Part shown: positions 55,335 through 64,000 of the stretch, in pieces | Layout of the letters: every line of letters starts with the position of its first letter | Numbering within the stretch: the first letter of the stretch is position 1 | NCBI GenBank assembly: GCA_910585275.1 | Contig: CAJUCW010000022.1 | Span: 1-64,000, forward strand | Length of the DNA stretch: 64,000 nt | Reading direction: 5' to 3' | Source of the DNA: an uncultured Muribaculaceae bacterium | GTDB lineage: Bacteria > Bacteroidota > Bacteroidia > Bacteroidales > Muribaculaceae | Made by a program: the position numbers and the translations under genes | Notes under the pieces: model-generated | The model's database searches: none | The model's input: the letters and a program-made list of their open reading frames with translations, nothing else | What the model was told of the DNA's origin: nothing

Positions 55335-55544
55335 TCAATCTCCGTAAAAAAGTTTAGACAACTTCATAGTCATGTCGGATTCGGCGAAATGTCGGAGCCG
55401 AAAAATTTTAATCTCTTTAGAATCTTTATAAATATGCAAATTTCCGACCCTTCCGCCCACAAGGCAAACCCACCCCGACGACGCAGGCTGACATTGACAA
55501 TCCTGCATATCATCCGAAGCATCGAAAGTCTCAAACAGTTCCAT
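55335..55544 (-). CDS. Possible small protein, unrecognised
   Basis: An open frame of about 69 aa starting MELFETFDASDDMQD and ending LSKLFYGD; it extends upstream to 55610. It contains QCQPASSGWVCLVGGRVGN but resembles no family known to me. No good promoter is visible. It fills most of the otherwise empty gap before the ferritin gene. It may be spurious. Confidence 0.25.
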   Translation of the reverse strand: MELFETFDASDDMQDCQCQPASSGWVCLVGGRVGNLHIYKDSKEIKIFRLRHFAESDMTMKLSKLFYGD

Positions 55545-55615
55545 TTCCTTTAACGGAGAGAAGGGACGTGAAAAAGTATATATCTGAATTAATAACCATA
55601 TTAACAACAACCAAC

Positions 55616-56137
55616 ATGATCAGTCAGAAAATCAACGATGCCATCAACGCTCAGATCAACTGGGAGTTCTGGTCGGGTTATCTTTACCTGTCGATGGCAA
55701 ACCATTTCGAAGCGGCAGGACGTAAGGGCGTGGCCAACTGGTTCCGCATCCAGTTCAAGGAAGAGTTCGCCCATGCCCAGATTTTCATCAATTATCTCAA
55801 CGCACGCGGCGGAAAGGTTACCTTATCCCCCATAGCCGAAGTTCCTCAGGAATGGGAGTCGCCATTGGAAGCTTTCGCCAAAACCCTTGACCACGAGCGC
55901 CACGTGACGAAACTCATCCACAACCTTTATGCCCTCGCGGAAGCGGAACAGGACTTCGCCACCCGCCAGATGCTCAACTGGTTTATCGCCGAGCAGGTAG
56001 AGGAAGAGGAAAATGCTCAGGATATAATCGACAATTTCACCCTCGTAGGCAACGACGGCACCGGAATCTATCAGATTGACTCCGAACTCGGCAAGCGCAC
56101 CTACACTGCCCCGGCCCTTCTCGGGAAAAAAGCCTGA
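55616..56137 (+). CDS. ftnA: Ferritin
   Basis: 173 aa from MISQKINDAINAQINWEF; the GTG frame from 55568 is an upstream extension. It is a four-helix bundle with the ferroxidase ligands in EFWSGYLYLSMANHFE, EEFAHAQIF and the QVEEEENAQDI helix. It oxidises and stores iron in a 24-mer in the cytoplasm. It is followed by a terminator at 56164. Confidence 0.94.
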   Translation: MISQKINDAINAQINWEFWSGYLYLSMANHFEAAGRKGVANWFRIQFKEEFAHAQIFINYLNARGGKVTLSPIAEVPQEWESPLEAFAKTLDHERHVTKLIHNLYALAEAEQDFATRQMLNWFIAEQVEEEENAQDIIDNFTLVGNDGTGIYQIDSELGKRTYTAPALLGKKA

Positions 56138-56163
56138 TCAGCAGCTACGGTTGCAACAGAAAC

Positions 56164-56202
56164 AAAAAAGGAGATTACGCCCGGCGCGCAGTCTCCTTTT
56201 TT
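56164..56202 (+). terminator. Terminator after the ferritin gene
   Basis: AAAAAAGGAGA (56164-56174) pairs with TCTCCTTTTTT (56192-56202). The loop carries a GCGC-rich inner part. Confidence 0.85.
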
Positions 56203-56212
56203 CATTGGATTC

Positions 56213-56243
56213 TTGGAGGAACGGATTCGATTGTGTAATTTTG
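56213..56243 (+). promoter_or_regulatory. metG promoter
   Basis: TTG (56213-56215), a 20-nt spacer and TAATTTTG (56236-56243). The leader to ATG 56267 is about 20 nt. Confidence 0.75.
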
Positions 56244-56266
56244 CGGTATAAAACACTTTAGAAGAA

Positions 56267-58306
56267 ATGGACAAGAAATTCAAAAGAACACTTATCACGT
56301 CGGCGTTGCCCTACGCCAACGGCCCGGTCCACATCGGCCACCTGGCCGGAGTGTATGTCCCCGCCGACATCTATGCCCGCTATCTCCGTCAGAAAGGGGA
56401 AGAGGTGATGTTTGTGGGCGGAAGCGACGAACACGGCGTGCCTATCACCATAAAAGCAAAAAAGGAGGGTGTAACCCCGCAGGATATCGTTGACCGCTAC
56501 CATAATATAATCAAAGATGCGTTTGAGGAACTCGGCATTTCGTTTGACGTCTATGGACGCACCACTTCCGAAACACACCGCAAGACGGCTTCCGACTTCT
56601 TCCGCACGCTCTACGACAAAGGGGAATTCGTCGAGAAGACATCGATGCAGCTCTACGACGAGGAAGCCGGAGAATTTCTTGCCGACCGCTACGTGACCGG
56701 CACCTGCCCCCATTGCGGCAAAGACGGCGCATACGGCGACCAGTGCGAAGCCTGCGGCACATCGCTCAACGCCACCGACCTCATCAACCCGAAATCGACC
56801 CTTTCCGGAAGCAAACCCGTGCTCAAGGAAACTTCCCACTGGTATCTCCCACTCGACAAATGGGAGCCCACGCTCCGCAAATGGATTCTCGAAGACCATA
56901 AGGAATGGCGTCCCAACGTATATGGCCAGTGCAAGTCATGGCTCGACATGGGCCTCCAGCCTCGCGCTGTGAGCCGCGACCTCAAATGGGGCATCCCCGT
57001 GCCTGTGGAAGGAGCCGAAGGGAAGGTGCTCTACGTATGGTTTGACGCTCCCATCGGTTACATCTCCAACACCATCGATGCCGCCGGCGACGACTGGGAG
57101 AAATGGTGGAAAGACCCTGAGACGCGGATGCTCCACTTCATCGGAAAAGACAACATCGTGTTCCATTGCATAGTGTTCCCCGCGATGCTTATGGCCCACG
57201 GAGGCTACAATCTTCCCGACAACGTCCCCGCCAACGAATTCCTCAACCTCGAAGACGACAAGATATCAACGTCGCGCAACTGGGCAGTATGGCTCCACGA
57301 ATACCTGCGTGAACTTCCCGGCAAACAAGACGTGCTCCGCTACGTGCTCACGGCAAATGCCCCGGAAGCCAAAGACAACAACTTCACCTGGAAAGACTTC
57401 CAGGCTCGCAACAACAATGAACTCGTGGCAATCCTGGGCAATTTCGTAAACCGCGCCACGGTGCTCATCCACAAATATTACGGAGGCACGGTACCCGCAG
57501 CCGGCGAACTCACCGACGCCGCCCGCGCCGCCATGGAGGAAGTGAGGGATTCGGTAAAGGCCCTCGGCGACAATCTCGACCATTTCAAATTCCGCGAAGG
57601 TCTCAAAGACGCCATGAACATAGCCCGCACAGGCAACAAATATCTTGCCGACGCAGAGCCTTGGAAGCTCATTAAGACCGACCCGGTACGCACCGCCACT
57701 ATCCTCAACCTGGCAATCCAGATATGCGCCAATCTCGCCGTGGCGTTCGAACCCTTCACCCCGTTCATGTCGGAGAAACTCGCCGCGCAGCTCCGTCTCG
57801 GAGAGCTTAAATGGGATATGGCCGGACGCTTCGACCTCGTGCCTGACGGTGTGGAAATAGGCAAACCGGAACTTCTTTTCGAGAAAATCGAAGACAGTGT
57901 GGTGGAGGCCCAGGTGGCGAAACTTCAGGCTGCCAAAGAAAAGAACCTCCTCGAACAATGGAAACCGGCGGAGGTAAAAAGCGAAGTTGACTTCCCGACG
58001 TTCGAAAAACTCGACATACGTGTGGGGAAAGTGCTGGAATGCGAAAAAGTGCCGAAAGCCGACAAACTCTTGAAATTCAAGATTGACGACGGCATGGGCG
58101 GACGCACCATAGTGAGCGGCATAGCCAAATTCTATCAGCCCTCCGACCTCGTGGGCAAGGAGGTTTGCTTCATAGCCAACTTCGCGCCGAGAAAACTCAA
58201 GGGCGTTGAATCGCAAGGTATGATACTCAGCGCTGAAGATGCCGACGGACGCCTTGTGGTGATAGGGCCTACGGGAGAAGTTCGTCCGGGTAGCAGCGTC
58301 GGTTGA
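56267..58306 (+). CDS. metG: Methionyl-tRNA synthetase
   Basis: 679 aa. The HIGH-type motif is [14 protein letters not shown], and a zinc knuckle with CPHCGK and CEACG follows. The KMSKS position reads KISTS ([10 protein letters not shown]), the usual variant in this group. The C-terminal EMAP-like tRNA-binding domain (about 575-679: [20 protein letters not shown]) is fused. It charges tRNA-Met. Its 3' end overlaps the opposing SprT-like gene by 38 nt. Confidence 0.96.
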   Translation: MDKKFKRTLITSALPYANGPVHIGHLAGVYVPADIYARYLRQKGEEVMFVGGSDEHGVPITIKAKKEGVTPQDIVDRYHNIIKDAFEELGISFDVYGRTTSETHRKTASDFFRTLYDKGEFVEKTSMQLYDEEAGEFLADRYVTGTCPHCGKDGAYGDQCEACGTSLNATDLINPKSTLSGSKPVLKETSHWYLPLDKWEPTLRKWILEDHKEWRPNVYGQCKSWLDMGLQPRAVSRDLKWGIPVPVEGAEGKVLYVWFDAPIGYISNTIDAAGDDWEKWWKDPETRMLHFIGKDNIVFHCIVFPAMLMAHGGYNLPDNVPANEFLNLEDDKISTSRNWAVWLHEYLRELPGKQDVLRYVLTANAPEAKDNNFTWKDFQARNNNELVAILGNFVNRATVLIHKYYGGTVPAAGELTDAARAAMEEVRDSVKALGDNLDHFKFREGLKDAMNIARTGNKYLADAEPWKLIKTDPVRTATILNLAIQICANLAVAFEPFTPFMSEKLAAQLRLGELKWDMAGRFDLVPDGVEIGKPELLFEKIEDSVVEAQVAKLQAAKEKNLLEQWKPAEVKSEVDFPTFEKLDIRVGKVLECEKVPKADKLLKFKIDDGMGGRTIVSGIAKFYQPSDLVGKEVCFIANFAPRKLKGVESQGMILSAEDADGRLVVIGPTGEVRPGSSVG

Positions 58307-58970
58307 CGGGACGCACCACGCCGCCGTCCCTTTCAAGGAGCACTCCCCCTTTCAGATGTGGCTTCAGTTCCGCCTCGGAAGTGGCGTAAAGTTTAGGTCT
58401 CATCACTCTCGGAAAGCGGTTGAACCACGGATCGACCGACCCGATCCATTTCATCGACATCAGAGCCGGGAAACCTCGGAACGCATCCCAGAGTTCGAAA
58501 ATACGTGATTTAGCGACGGGCGCCAACGCAAGGCGTCCGTCGCTGAATTTTGCCACACACAGGTAATGGGCGCGCACCTGGCGGTCAGCGTCGCGCTGCG
58601 CCTCCGTGGCGTGGCCCGACACGGTGATGTTTCTGCCATGGCAGCGGTTGATGTCGGCCATAATCTTCCGGAAAACCGGACCGTGGCTGCTTGAATCGCG
58701 CAAACCGGAAAACGCCACATGCAGATGTATCATTTCATGAACAATCACATCTTCCCATTCGCGCAGGCCAAGGTCGAAAAGCGTGCTGATACGGATTTCG
58801 AAATCGTAGCATTTCACTCCCCCTGATGTATTTTTACGCCGATACACCAGTTTTCCCTGAAACGTGCGTGCCTTGGTGAGGGTGAACTTCGGCACAGGAA
58901 GCCGGGAACTGAAAACCGACGTGTTGAATTTATGGAAAGACGAAACTATGAACGGCAATGACGGCACCAT
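58269..58970 (-). CDS. SprT-like zinc metalloprotease domain protein
   Basis: 233 aa. The metal site HEMIH ([15 protein letters not shown]) and a later [13 protein letters not shown] helix fit the SprT/WSS1-like fold. The N-terminal part ([14 protein letters not shown]) and the C-terminal [14 protein letters not shown] are extra. Relatives cut DNA-protein cross-links; the target here is unknown. Its C-terminal codons overlap the end of metG on the other strand, so both 3' ends are constrained. Confidence 0.82.
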   Translation of the reverse strand: MVPSLPFIVSSFHKFNTSVFSSRLPVPKFTLTKARTFQGKLVYRRKNTSGGVKCYDFEIRISTLFDLGLREWEDVIVHEMIHLHVAFSGLRDSSSHGPVFRKIMADINRCHGRNITVSGHATEAQRDADRQVRAHYLCVAKFSDGRLALAPVAKSRIFELWDAFRGFPALMSMKWIGSVDPWFNRFPRVMRPKLYATSEAELKPHLKGGVLLERDGGVVRPVNRRCYPDELLP

Positions 58971-59158
58971 AAAAGAGCATTTAGTAACAATAAACTTTCA
59001 TTTTTTATGAGAAACGTGGAGCATAACGATTTTTTTATTCAAAGAAGTCTTTATTTTTTGTTGAAATCAAAAATAAAATGTTAAATTCGCGACATTAACC
59101 TACTTTATCAGTCACTCCGACCATACGCCGCCCTCGCCGGCCATGTAATATACGGCGC

Positions 59159-60016
59159 ATGGACCCAACATCAGGAACAATGTCTATCTCTGTAATCATC
59201 AACACCTACAATTCCGCCCGCCACCTTGAAAAGGTGATCGATTCGGTAAAAGATTTCGACGAAATAATCGTCTGCGATATGGAATCGACCGACGAAACCG
59301 TCGATATAGCACGCCATAAAGGCGCACGCGTAATAACATTCCCTAAAAGAAACCACACATGCTGCGAGCCGGCAAGAAACTTTGCCATCGAACATGCCTC
59401 TTGCGACTGGGTGTTTGTGGTCGATGCCGACGAACTTGTGCCACATGCCCTGCGACGGTATCTTTACCGTTACATTTCCGGGAAGAGACCTGCCGACGGG
59501 CTTTACATTCCGCGCCGCAATTATATCCTCGACCGCTTCAGAAGTGCGAAATATCCGGACTATCAGATGAGGTTTTTCCGTTCCAATGTGGCAGACTGGC
59601 CTCCTTACGTCCACTCCGAACCAACGATCGACGGAACCGTCAGTAAAATTCCATCGAACAAACGTGAGCTCGCCCTTATCCACATACCCCACTCCATCGA
59701 CGTGCAGATAAGGCGTCTCGACGCCTACACCACCGCAGAAGTTGAAAAAGACCCCGACAGAAAAATCAGTCTCGCCGGGCTTACACTCAAACCTCTCGGT
59801 CAGTTTATAAGCTCATATCTCATCAAAGGCGGGTTCCGCTACGGAATACCCGGATTCATAGCCGCCTCGCACGATGCCGTCTATCAATTTTATAGGGAAG
59901 CGAAAATCTATGAATCGCACGTAAAATCGAAGATACCGACCGAAATCCCGGAGGAAACGGTCGCAATTTTAGGCGAAGACGAAGAAATAGAAGCCACAAG
60001 GAAGGAGCGCCACTGA
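59159..60016 (+). CDS. Glycosyltransferase family 2 (KdtX/WaaE-like)
   Basis: 285 aa. The GT-A start SVIINTYNSARHLEKVIDSV and the acidic VVDADELV (metal and sugar-nucleotide site) are clear. The size and sequence resemble LPS-core GT2 enzymes such as WaaE/KdtX. It lacks membrane helices and so works on the inner face of the inner membrane. The start at 59159 has an alternative at 59180 (MSISV). The sugar and acceptor are unknown. Confidence 0.85.
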   Translation: MDPTSGTMSISVIINTYNSARHLEKVIDSVKDFDEIIVCDMESTDETVDIARHKGARVITFPKRNHTCCEPARNFAIEHASCDWVFVVDADELVPHALRRYLYRYISGKRPADGLYIPRRNYILDRFRSAKYPDYQMRFFRSNVADWPPYVHSEPTIDGTVSKIPSNKRELALIHIPHSIDVQIRRLDAYTTAEVEKDPDRKISLAGLTLKPLGQFISSYLIKGGFRYGIPGFIAASHDAVYQFYREAKIYESHVKSKIPTEIPEETVAILGEDEEIEATRKERH

Positions 60017-60048
60017 CACAAAACTTTTGCATCGCCGCCGATAAAAGG

Positions 60049-60079
60049 TTGCAAATCTTTCCTAAAAACAGTAATTTTG
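60049..60079 (+). promoter_or_regulatory. Promoter of the M28 peptidase gene
   Basis: TTG (60049-60051), a 20-nt spacer and TAATTTTG (60072-60079), only 4 nt before ATG 60084. The transcript would be leaderless or nearly so. Confidence 0.7.
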
Positions 60080-60083
60080 CATC

Positions 60084-61049
60084 ATGAGAAAGACAGCTAT
60101 CATTTTGGCGGCCACTCTTGCCGTCACCGCTTGCGGCGGCAAGAAAGCCACGGCGGAGTCATCGGCACCCGAATCGGCGGCACCCGTGCCGGTAGAAGTA
60201 AGTTTCAATGCCGACAGCGCATATTCTTACGTGGCGCGCCAGGTGGCGTTCGGTCCGCGCGTGCCCAACACCGAGGCCCACAGGCAGTGCGGTGCATGGC
60301 TCGCTTCGGAGTTGCGCCGGCATGGAGCGAAGGTGACGGAACAGAAAGCTTCACTGAAAGCCTTCGACGGCACCATGCTCGACGCGCTCAACATATTCGG
60401 GCAATACAACCCCGCCGCAAAGGAGAGGATTCTGTTGCTTGCCCATTGGGACTGCCGTCCCTGGGCCGACAAAGACCCCGACCCGGCAAACCACGACAAA
60501 CCAGTTGACGGAGCCAACGACGGGGCCAGCGGCACCGGCGTGCTCCTCGAAATAGCGCGCCAGCTCTCCGCCAAAGCCCCCGAAAAAGGAATCGACATCC
60601 TATTCGTGGATGCGGAAGACTGGGGAACAGACGGCGACGAAGATTCATGGGCCTTAGGGGCGAAATATTTTATGGAAAACCTTCCCGTGGAAGGGTACTC
60701 GCCCGATGAGGCTATACTTCTCGACATGGTGGGAGGAAAGGATGCAGTGTTCTGCCGCGAGTATTTTTCCGAACGAGCCGCCCCCGGGCTTGCGCAAGCC
60801 GTGTGGGGCATAGCTGCGTCAAGGGGCTACGACCACATTTTCCTTAACCGTATGGGCAGCGCGGTGACCGACGACCACGTGCAGCTCATCTCCCACGGAA
60901 TCCCGGCTATCGACATCATCGAATACCACCCCGACTCCGACAGTGGGTTCAACCCGCGCTGGCACACCGCCGCCGACAATATGGAGGGCATCGACCCCGC
61001 CACCCTCCGCGCCGTAGGCGAAACAGTAATGCAATACATTGCTAATTAG
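60084..61049 (+). CDS. M28-family lipoprotein, glutaminyl cyclase-like
   Basis: 321 aa with a lipoprotein signal (MRKTAIILAATLAVTACGG, lipid on Cys). The M28 fold has the metal site HWDCRPWAD, GANDGASGTGVLLEIA, DAEDWG and a late WHTAADNMEGID. This layout is that of bacterial glutaminyl-peptide cyclotransferases, which cyclise N-terminal Gln in the periplasm, although an aminopeptidase role is also possible. It is monocistronic with a likely leaderless start. Confidence 0.9.
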   Translation: MRKTAIILAATLAVTACGGKKATAESSAPESAAPVPVEVSFNADSAYSYVARQVAFGPRVPNTEAHRQCGAWLASELRRHGAKVTEQKASLKAFDGTMLDALNIFGQYNPAAKERILLLAHWDCRPWADKDPDPANHDKPVDGANDGASGTGVLLEIARQLSAKAPEKGIDILFVDAEDWGTDGDEDSWALGAKYFMENLPVEGYSPDEAILLDMVGGKDAVFCREYFSERAAPGLAQAVWGIAASRGYDHIFLNRMGSAVTDDHVQLISHGIPAIDIIEYHPDSDSGFNPRWHTAADNMEGIDPATLRAVGETVMQYIAN

Positions 61050-61080
61050 CAATTAGTCCATTAGTCGTTAGTTTTATTGA
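61049..61080. repeat. Short repeat related to the heptamer-array core
   Basis: CAATTAGTCCATTAGTCGTTAG resembles the central core AATTAGTCAATGGTTGTTAG of the element at 13071-13180, without the heptamer arms. A weak similarity. Confidence 0.35.
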
Positions 61081-61144
61081 CGTTGGATTTTTTACAATAG
61101 ACTTTATTTCTTGATTATCTCGAATTTACAAATTGAAAATAGAT

Positions 61145-62437
61145 ATGGATTTTATAGAAGAACTTTCCTGGAGAGGCATGATCCACACGATGATGCCCGG
61201 CACCGACGAACTGCTGAAAAAAGGGATGACTACGGCTTACCTCGGAATCGACCCGACAGCCGACAGCCTTCACATCGGCCACCTCTGCGGCGTGATGATG
61301 CTCCGCCATTTCCAGAGGTGCGGCCATAAACCCCTCGCCCTCGTGGGCGGAGCCACCGGCATGATCGGCGACCCTTCCGGAAAAAGCGCGGAACGCAACC
61401 TCCTCGACGAGGCCACACTACGCCACAACCAGGAGGCTATCAAACGCCAGCTCGCCAAGTTCCTTGACTTCGAAAGCGACGTGCCGAACAAGGCAGAACT
61501 CGTCAACAACTACGACTGGATGAAAGACGTGACCTTCCTCGACTTCGCCCGCGAAATCGGCAAGCACATCACCGTGAACTATATGATGGCGAAAGACTCC
61601 GTGCAGAAGCGTCTTAACGGCGAGGCCCGCGACGGACTGAGCTTCACGGAGTTCACCTATCAGCTCCTCCAGGGCAACGATTTCCTACACCTCTATCAGG
61701 AAAAAGACTGCAAACTCCAGCTCGGCGGCAGCGACCAGTGGGGCAACATCACCACAGGTTCCGAACTCATACGCCGCAAACTTGGCGGCGAGGCGTATGC
61801 CCTCACCTGTCCGCTTATCACCAAAGCCGACGGCGGCAAATTCGGCAAGACCGAGAGCGGCAACGTCTGGCTCGACCCGCGATACACAAGCCCTTACAAG
61901 TTCTATCAGTTCTGGGTAAACGTCAGCGACACCGATGCTGAGAAATATCTCAAGATATTCACTTTCCTCTCCAAAGAGGAAATCGAAGCACTCAAAGAGG
62001 AGCACGAGAAAGACCCGGGCGCACGCCCCATGCAGAAGCGTCTCGCACGCGAGGTGACGGTGATGGTCCACAGCGAGGCCGATTACAACGCCGCCGTGGA
62101 GGCAAGCCAGATTCTCTTCAGCAACAAGGCCGACGAAACCCTCCGCAATCTCGACGAAAAGACACTCCTCGACGTGTTTGAGGGAGTACCTACCTTCTCC
62201 GTCGCCAAAGCCGACATCGAGGCCGGCGTGCCTGTGCTCGAACTTCTCGCCGCCAAGACAGCCGTGTTCCCCTCGAAAGGCGAGGCAAGGAAGATGGTGC
62301 AGCAGGGCGGTGTGAGCATCAACAAGAAAAAGGTGACCGACCCCAACGCCGTTATCGGTGCCGACGAACTCCTCAACGGGAAATACATCCTCGCGCAACG
62401 CGGCAAGAAGAACTATTTCCTCCTTATTGCAGAATAA
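61145..62437 (+). CDS. tyrS: Tyrosyl-tRNA synthetase
   Basis: 430 aa from ATG 61145; an in-frame TTG at 61133 is the alternative. The HIGH motif is [21 protein letters not shown] is the tyrosine-site region, and [11 protein letters not shown] is the KMSKS-type loop. A C-terminal S4 RNA-binding domain (about 365-430) follows. It charges tRNA-Tyr. A hairpin with a T run at its end (62463-62510) is a likely terminator. Confidence 0.96.
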   Translation: MDFIEELSWRGMIHTMMPGTDELLKKGMTTAYLGIDPTADSLHIGHLCGVMMLRHFQRCGHKPLALVGGATGMIGDPSGKSAERNLLDEATLRHNQEAIKRQLAKFLDFESDVPNKAELVNNYDWMKDVTFLDFAREIGKHITVNYMMAKDSVQKRLNGEARDGLSFTEFTYQLLQGNDFLHLYQEKDCKLQLGGSDQWGNITTGSELIRRKLGGEAYALTCPLITKADGGKFGKTESGNVWLDPRYTSPYKFYQFWVNVSDTDAEKYLKIFTFLSKEEIEALKEEHEKDPGARPMQKRLAREVTVMVHSEADYNAAVEASQILFSNKADETLRNLDEKTLLDVFEGVPTFSVAKADIEAGVPVLELLAAKTAVFPSKGEARKMVQQGGVSINKKKVTDPNAVIGADELLNGKYILAQRGKKNYFLLIAE

Positions 62438-62462
62438 AACTCCCGCCTCAGGCGGCTATCAT

Positions 62463-62510
62463 AACTTTACCTTCCGTAATTCATTTATGTTATGGAAGGT
62501 AAAGTTTTTT
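62463..62510 (+). terminator. Hairpin with T run overlapping the next start codon
   Basis: AACTTTACCTTCC (62463-62475) pairs perfectly with GGAAGGTAAAGTT (62494-62506), followed by TTTT. The loop is 18 nt. The G of ATG 62492 is the first base of the right arm, so the same hairpin ends tyrS transcription or hides the start of the next gene. Confidence 0.65.
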
Positions 62511-64000
62511 CTATCCCGTTCAGAATGCGCAGCGACGCGGGCGCATATACATGCCGCGACGGAGAGGTGGAATCCTCCTCCAATGCAGTTTTATCGTCGG
62601 TGGGCAACGACGACTCTGACACCGGTCCGAACCTATCCCCTGTTTCCCCTCCCGGGGAAAGGGATTTCACACAGGAGTTTCCACCGCCACCTTTGATGGA
62701 GTTCGCTCTTAAAAGAAGCATACTGCCAGGCTGGCACAATCATCCCGACCGGTTTCCCGCTACCGTAATGGCATGCGGCGAAGCTTCCACGGCGGCATGG
62801 GGCAGGAAGGCCATCGACATGCTTTCCGCCATCGGCGAAGCGGCGGAGCAAAAGAATCTATTCATCCAACCCTTTTTGGCAATCTGCGCGCTGCACCTTG
62901 CCGACGGCTCGCGGATACTCCCTTCGCCGCCGGTGCTGATGGTTCCCAATTCCGAACCGAAGTTGGTGACGGGCGACGCCGATTTGTCACGCGAATCAAT
63001 GGAGATGAAAGCCGTAACGGCGATATGCACCCTCCAATATCGTCTTACCATCCCCGATTCCCTTTCCGGATGGCATGACAGAGTGGAAGGGATTGACGTG
63101 ATGGTTTCTGCCCCGATTCCGCTCCACAACCCCGCAGCGACTCCCCTATCGCTCCATAACGCTTCGACCACCGCTTTTTCACATTCCTTCACTCCGTCGG
63201 GACTTTCGACGGAGCACCCCCTTACGTCTGACGTTTTCCCTCAGGCTTGGAAACCCGAAGCCATCGGCGACGCCGACTTTTACAAAGCTTTGACGGGGAT
63301 TTCCACGTTTTATGTAGTAAGTTCCATCTCCTTGAAATCGGCTGTAACCTCTACGGATTTTAAAGACGTGGATTTCAACCTCGGTGTGCTTTCCAACCTC
63401 GGTTCTTTTGAAACCTATACACCCGATTACGCCCACCGCAGCGGAATCCATGCGGAATGGAGAACTGTATTCTCCGGACGAACCACACTCTCCGACCTTA
63501 CCCTCACTCTACCTGAAGCACTACCGTATGCCGCTATTGTCCCTTATACGTCCGGAGCGGCTGACAGTGGCGCGTCACCCTCCGCCGTAGAGGTTACGGT
63601 GCGAAAAGGAGGCAAAACGCTTAAATCGATGAGTTGCGGCAACGGTTCACCGGCCGTTGAAATCGGCGACGGCGCCCTACCCCGCTGGCTCTTCTTTCCA
63701 GACCCTGACGCAACGGAAATAAAGGTAACGACCGGACGAGGCACCTGGACGTGCCCCCTGCGCCGTCATCCTGCCATGCACGGTGCGTTCTTCTGGTGCG
63801 GGGGATTCCACAAAACCACCTCCACCGAAATGGGAATAACACAGACCGGGACGCATCTGGGCGACAACGTGCCGGACTTGCTCGTCCGCGACAGTTACCG
63901 TCTTCCCGCCGCAGTGTGGCGTAGTGAAAAAGGGAAGAATCTGCTATTCCCCGACCGCCTGCTGATGAATCTCGACGTTGACAGGGTGATTGCCGTGTGC
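62492..64000 (+). CDS. Large unrecognised protein, open at the right edge
   Basis: An open frame of 503 codons from ATG 62492 to the window end with no stop, so the gene is truncated by the window. It starts MEGKVFSIPFRMRSDAGAY; M12 at 62525 is an alternative start outside the hairpin. No signal peptide or membrane helix is seen. The sequence looks like alternating beta-rich, Thr/Ser-rich domains (FYVVSSISLKSAV, LTLTLPEALPYAAIVPY) reminiscent of large Bacteroidales hypothetical proteins often near phage or conjugative genes. I cannot assign a family. It is downstream of tyrS. Confidence 0.65.
   Translation, partial: MEGKVFSIPFRMRSDAGAYTCRDGEVESSSNAVLSSVGNDDSDTGPNLSPVSPPGERDFTQEFPPPPLMEFALKRSILPGWHNHPDRFPATVMACGEASTAAWGRKAIDMLSAIGEAAEQKNLFIQPFLAICALHLADGSRILPSPPVLMVPNSEPKLVTGDADLSRESMEMKAVTAICTLQYRLTIPDSLSGWHDRVEGIDVMVSAPIPLHNPAATPLSLHNASTTAFSHSFTPSGLSTEHPLTSDVFPQAWKPEAIGDADFYKALTGISTFYVVSSISLKSAVTSTDFKDVDFNLGVLSNLGSFETYTPDYAHRSGIHAEWRTVFSGRTTLSDLTLTLPEALPYAAIVPYTSGAADSGASPSAVEVTVRKGGKTLKSMSCGNGSPAVEIGDGALPRWLFFPDPDATEIKVTTGRGTWTCPLRRHPAMHGAFFWCGGFHKTTSTEMGITQTGTHLGDNVPDLLVRDSYRLPAAVWRSEKGKNLLFPDRLLMNLDVDRVIAVC

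Noticed and set aside
1..64000. tRNA, rRNA, tmRNA or integrase-linked attachment site
   Set aside because: Read through the intergenic regions for cloverleaf ends, CCA and conserved rRNA stretches and for direct repeats at element borders; none seen.

Overview
The window looks like a chromosomal segment of a Bacteroidales bacterium, by overall impression closest to the Muribaculaceae. The reasons are promoters of the Bacteroidetes form TTTG-N19/20-TAnnTTTG at many genes, weak or absent Shine-Dalgarno sequences, and family content typical of the order: DUF4834 beside pssA, tandem DUF4230 proteins, an sdh/frd operon in C-A-B order, SPASM radical SAM peptides with GG leaders, and OMP_b-brl_3 receptors. 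The lineage is an inference; no rRNA or tRNA gene is visible.

Layout. 0.4-7.8 kb: a class II Fic protein with operator-like palindromes at both ends, an MsrA-MsrB lipoprotein, a CNNM/CorC-like membrane protein, a RhuM/PLD-like protein, a long RluA-type pseudouridine synthase and a YhcH-family protein. 7.9-16.3 kb: a minus-strand chain mntA-hepT-response regulator-histidine kinase in which every gene overlaps the next, facing a plus-strand TolC-HlyD-ABC-FtsX efflux operon. The efflux promoter region carries tandem TGTC-N9-GACA sites that the adjacent Fis-type regulator could bind. 16.4-21.8 kb: an unknown coupled gene pair, DUF308, a lipid kinase, and psd-pssA-DUF4834-HAD (phospholipid synthesis). 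22-25 kb: a histidine kinase and a TPR lipoprotein with a C-terminal helix-turn-helix-like end.

25.2-32.7 kb is the most interesting region. It is a RiPP-type peptide locus: a small secreted DUF3244-like protein, two duplicated GG-leader precursor peptides with a conserved Cys-Cys/Cys core (the second, 49 aa, is easily missed), a radical SAM/SPASM maturase, an outer-membrane receptor-like barrel, a C39-peptidase ABC exporter, and a 68-aa one-TM protein resembling the N-terminal stub of a HlyD adaptor. The precursor unit has been tandemly duplicated together with the 3' end of the preceding gene. A dispersed palindromic element, which recurs at 55.2 kb, sits inside only one copy.

32.7-64 kb: a repeat-rich intergenic stretch with three 15-bp operator-like palindromes exactly 33 bp apart, then pheT, yebC, a DUF418 protein, an OMP, a DegT aminotransferase and sdhCAB. 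Next is a minus-strand operon joining a giant single-chain type IIG restriction-methyltransferase to a phosphoribosyltransferase and a HAD phosphatase by start/stop overlaps. It is followed by two DUF4230 proteins, a frameshifted His-rich lipoprotein, lpxB, a beta-helix lipoprotein, an MptE-like protein, ferritin, metG, a SprT-like protein, a glycosyltransferase, an M28 peptidase and tyrS. The last gene is large, unrecognised, and open at the right edge (62492 to beyond 64000).

Intergenic DNA is rich in small repeats: heptamer arrays, REP-like palindromes and tandem 17-mers. Several genes have the -7 box only 3-8 nt before the start codon, suggesting leaderless or near-leaderless mRNAs.
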